Below, one piece after another: positions 5,748 through 6,511 of a stretch of DNA of 6,511 bases. This stretch comes from Bacteroidetes bacterium GWA2_31_9b (GTDB lineage: Bacteria; Bacteroidota; Bacteroidia; Bacteroidales; UBA12077): the NCBI GenBank assembly GCA_001769005.1, contig MENE01000074.1:1-6511 (forward strand), written 5' to 3'. The notes beneath the pieces were generated by a model. That model was given only the letters and a program-made list of their open reading frames with translations. It was not told the origin of the DNA and did no database searches. The first letter of the stretch is position 1, and every line of letters begins with the position of its first letter. The position numbers and the translations under genes were made by a program.

Positions 5748-6096
5748 ATGCAAACCGAATCAAAACAACAAATTCTTGAACACAGGAAAGAGATTGAGCA
5801 GGAGATCGTGGAAATGCTAAAAGAAACTGAGAGTGATTTTACTTTGGATCATGTCCGGGATGTTATTTATAACGAAGAAGATAATGATGACATGATGAAA
5901 GCCGTTGCCATGTTTGACCGTGGCGGAGATGCTTCGGAATTGAGCAATGTGCTGGAGCTGGTAACCGATGCCTGGAATTACCCCAGTAGCAGAAACTTCG
6001 TTTCGCTACGGGGCAGGCTTTCCGCACGAGGTGCTTGGTGGCATCTCCCCGGCCGAGAAGTTACTTGAGTATCAGGAAAAGCAAAACAAGAAATAG
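5748..6096 (+). pseudogene. Small conserved-type acidic protein gene, frameshifted near its end by a hairpin insertion
   Basis: The frame from ATG 5748 encodes an acidic helical protein up to ELVTDAWNY (residue 78), then runs into an unrelated arginine-rich tail and stops at 6066-6068. After position 6019 a different frame reads FPHEVLGGISPAEKLLEY and ends at TAG 6094-6096. Joining Y78 directly to this F gives a natural 103-residue protein ending in the DAWNYFPH...GGISPAEKLLEY type of tail, which I associate with a small protein family of these lineages. The two halves are separated by a 37-bp hairpin (5982-6018), and 37 is not a multiple of 3, so the insertion explains the shift exactly. The current product would be 106 residues, with 28 foreign ones replacing 25 native ones. 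Molecular function is unknown. A sequencing error is an unlikely explanation because the extra bases form a complete hairpin. Confidence 0.75.
5981..6018 (+). repeat. Inserted hairpin element disrupting the 5748 gene
   Basis: Stem pairs are CCCC (5981-5984) with GGGG (6010-6013), GTAGC (5986-5990) with GCTAC (6005-6009), and GAAAC (5992-5996) with GTTTC (6000-6004), around a TTC loop with two bulged A residues (5985, 5991). Removing 5982-6018 restores the reading frame and a sensible protein. It is a palindromic mini-element without coding capacity, probably a dispersed REP-like family of this genome. Confidence 0.7.
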
Positions 6097-6113
6097 TATA
6101 AATGTAAAAAATG

Positions 6114-6122
6114 TGCTAAAAT
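6114..6122 (+). promoter_or_regulatory. Extended -10 promoter TGCTAAAAT, probably leaderless
   Basis: It is identical to the box at 5733-5741 and ends 8 bp before the ATG at 6131, so the transcript would start at or within a few bases of the start codon. No convincing -35 box is present; the TG extension may compensate. Confidence 0.5.
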
Positions 6123-6130
6123 ACAATTGT

Positions 6131-6511
6131 ATGAAAAGATTCCTGATCACAACTTTCATTTTCGGATCAATGCTTGCCGCTGGCTCGGTGAATGCCCAAA
6201 TGATGGGTGCCCGCCTGCCGGACGGGCAGGGATTTTTCAATTCCTCGGCAGATTGGAACGCGGTTGTTGAACACACCCTCCGCGAAGAACAAGAAGGTAA
6301 AGAGCTTTGGAATAAACTGCAAGCAAAAGAAGTCGCTTGCGCCGATCTAAACGATGGGCAGTACGGAGTGCTTGGAGAATACTTTATGGGGACTATGGCC
6401 GGTGAGTCCCACGCTGCCATGAACGCCATGATGATACAGACGCACGGCGAGGATGGCGAAGAGCAGATTCACATTGTCATGGGTAAACGGCTCTCCGGTT
6501 GCAATACTTCG
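6131..6511 (+). CDS. Secreted methionine-rich small protein, 3'-partial
   Basis: The 127 visible residues start with a Sec signal peptide: K2-R3, a hydrophobic core from about 4 to 18, and a V20-N-A22 cleavage site before Q23. The mature part contains C70 and C124, which could form a disulphide. Between them lie YGVLGEYFMG (78-87), a Met/His-rich SHAAMNAMM (93-101) and an acidic GEDGEEQ, then IHIVMGKRLSGC (113-124). The gene runs off the window end, so a C-terminal membrane segment cannot be checked. I recall similar exported proteins in Patescibacteria genomes but know no function; metal binding through the Met/His positions is only a possibility. Residues 26-34 (GARLPDGQG) are encoded by a palindromic repeat and look inserted. 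The start is fixed by the signal peptide and by the -10 box just upstream. Confidence 0.75.
   Translation, partial: MKRFLITTFIFGSMLAAGSVNAQMMGARLPDGQGFFNSSADWNAVVEHTLREEQEGKELWNKLQAKEVACADLNDGQYGVLGEYFMGTMAGESHAAMNAMMIQTHGEDGEEQIHIVMGKRLSGCNTS
6209..6231 (+). repeat. GC-rich palindromic repeat inside the secreted-protein gene
   Basis: CCTGCC (6214-6219) and GGCAGG (6225-6230) form a perfect 6-bp stem; an alternative pairing is GCCCG (6209-6213) with CGGGC (6223-6227). Its composition differs sharply from the flanking sequence. It is read in frame as part of the mature N-terminus. Removing 24 bp (6208-6231) would join ATG ATG GG to A TTT TTC without changing the frame. Confidence 0.55.

Noticed and set aside
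5233..6068. Recoded UGA (glycine) as in some CPR lineages
   Set aside because: TGA at 5239-5241 ends the antitoxin right at the expected family length, followed by another TGA; TAA and TAG end the other genes and no in-frame TGA interrupts a conserved domain.
6061..6429. 122-residue reverse-strand open frame
   Set aside because: It lies opposite the signal-peptide gene, has low-complexity hydrophobic content at its end, and resembles no family; it is a shadow frame.

Overview
The window looks like part of a defence and accessory region from an AT-rich, small-genome bacterium. A Candidate Phyla Radiation (Patescibacteria, Parcubacteria-like) lineage fits best. The reasons are GC-rich palindromic repeats scattered between and inside genes, short compact genes with little recognisable Shine-Dalgarno sequence, and two small protein families at the right end (5748-6096 and 6131-6511) that resemble ones I associate with these genomes. 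This is an inference from style, not a marker-gene call. TAA, TAG and TGA all appear as stops, so the standard bacterial code fits. All genes read on the + strand.

Region 1 (1-3753) is the 3' part of a type I restriction-modification locus. It opens inside a reading frame that joins the C-terminal part of an HsdM-type N6-adenine methylase to a complete two-TRD HsdS specificity subunit. Two bases later begins a 726-residue ABC-type ATPase of the AAA_13 group. It has a central CxxC (zinc-hook-like) motif and a C-terminal R-xxx-E...H arrangement matching the anticodon-nuclease triad of PrrC/RloC. This is the classic layout of a restriction system guarded by a suicidal tRNA nuclease.

Region 2 (3754-5608) starts with a structured intergenic repeat and a good promoter (perfect TTGACA, 17-bp spacer, TGC-TAAACT) overlaid by a perfect 10-bp inverted repeat. 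It drives a short AntA-type antirepressor-domain ORF, a second small ORF that may be its frameshifted continuation, an XRE-HTH plus Panacea/SocA-like (DUF4065) antitoxin, and an overlapping RelE-like toxin. Three perfect inverted repeats (arms of 10, 11 and 12 bp) lie within about 560 bp here. The 12-bp one sits immediately before the antitoxin gene and is a good candidate autoregulatory operator.

Region 3 (5609-6511) holds a second copy of the intergenic repeat, then a small conserved-type gene broken near its end by a 37-bp hairpin element that shifts the frame, and a secreted Met-rich protein cut by the window edge. That protein's mature N-terminus carries what looks like an in-frame palindromic insertion. 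Both genes have a TGCTAAAAT extended -10 box so close to the ATG that leaderless transcripts are likely.

Together the window combines restriction-modification, a tRNase-type abortive-infection module and a toxin-antitoxin module, bordered and partly invaded by palindromic repeats.
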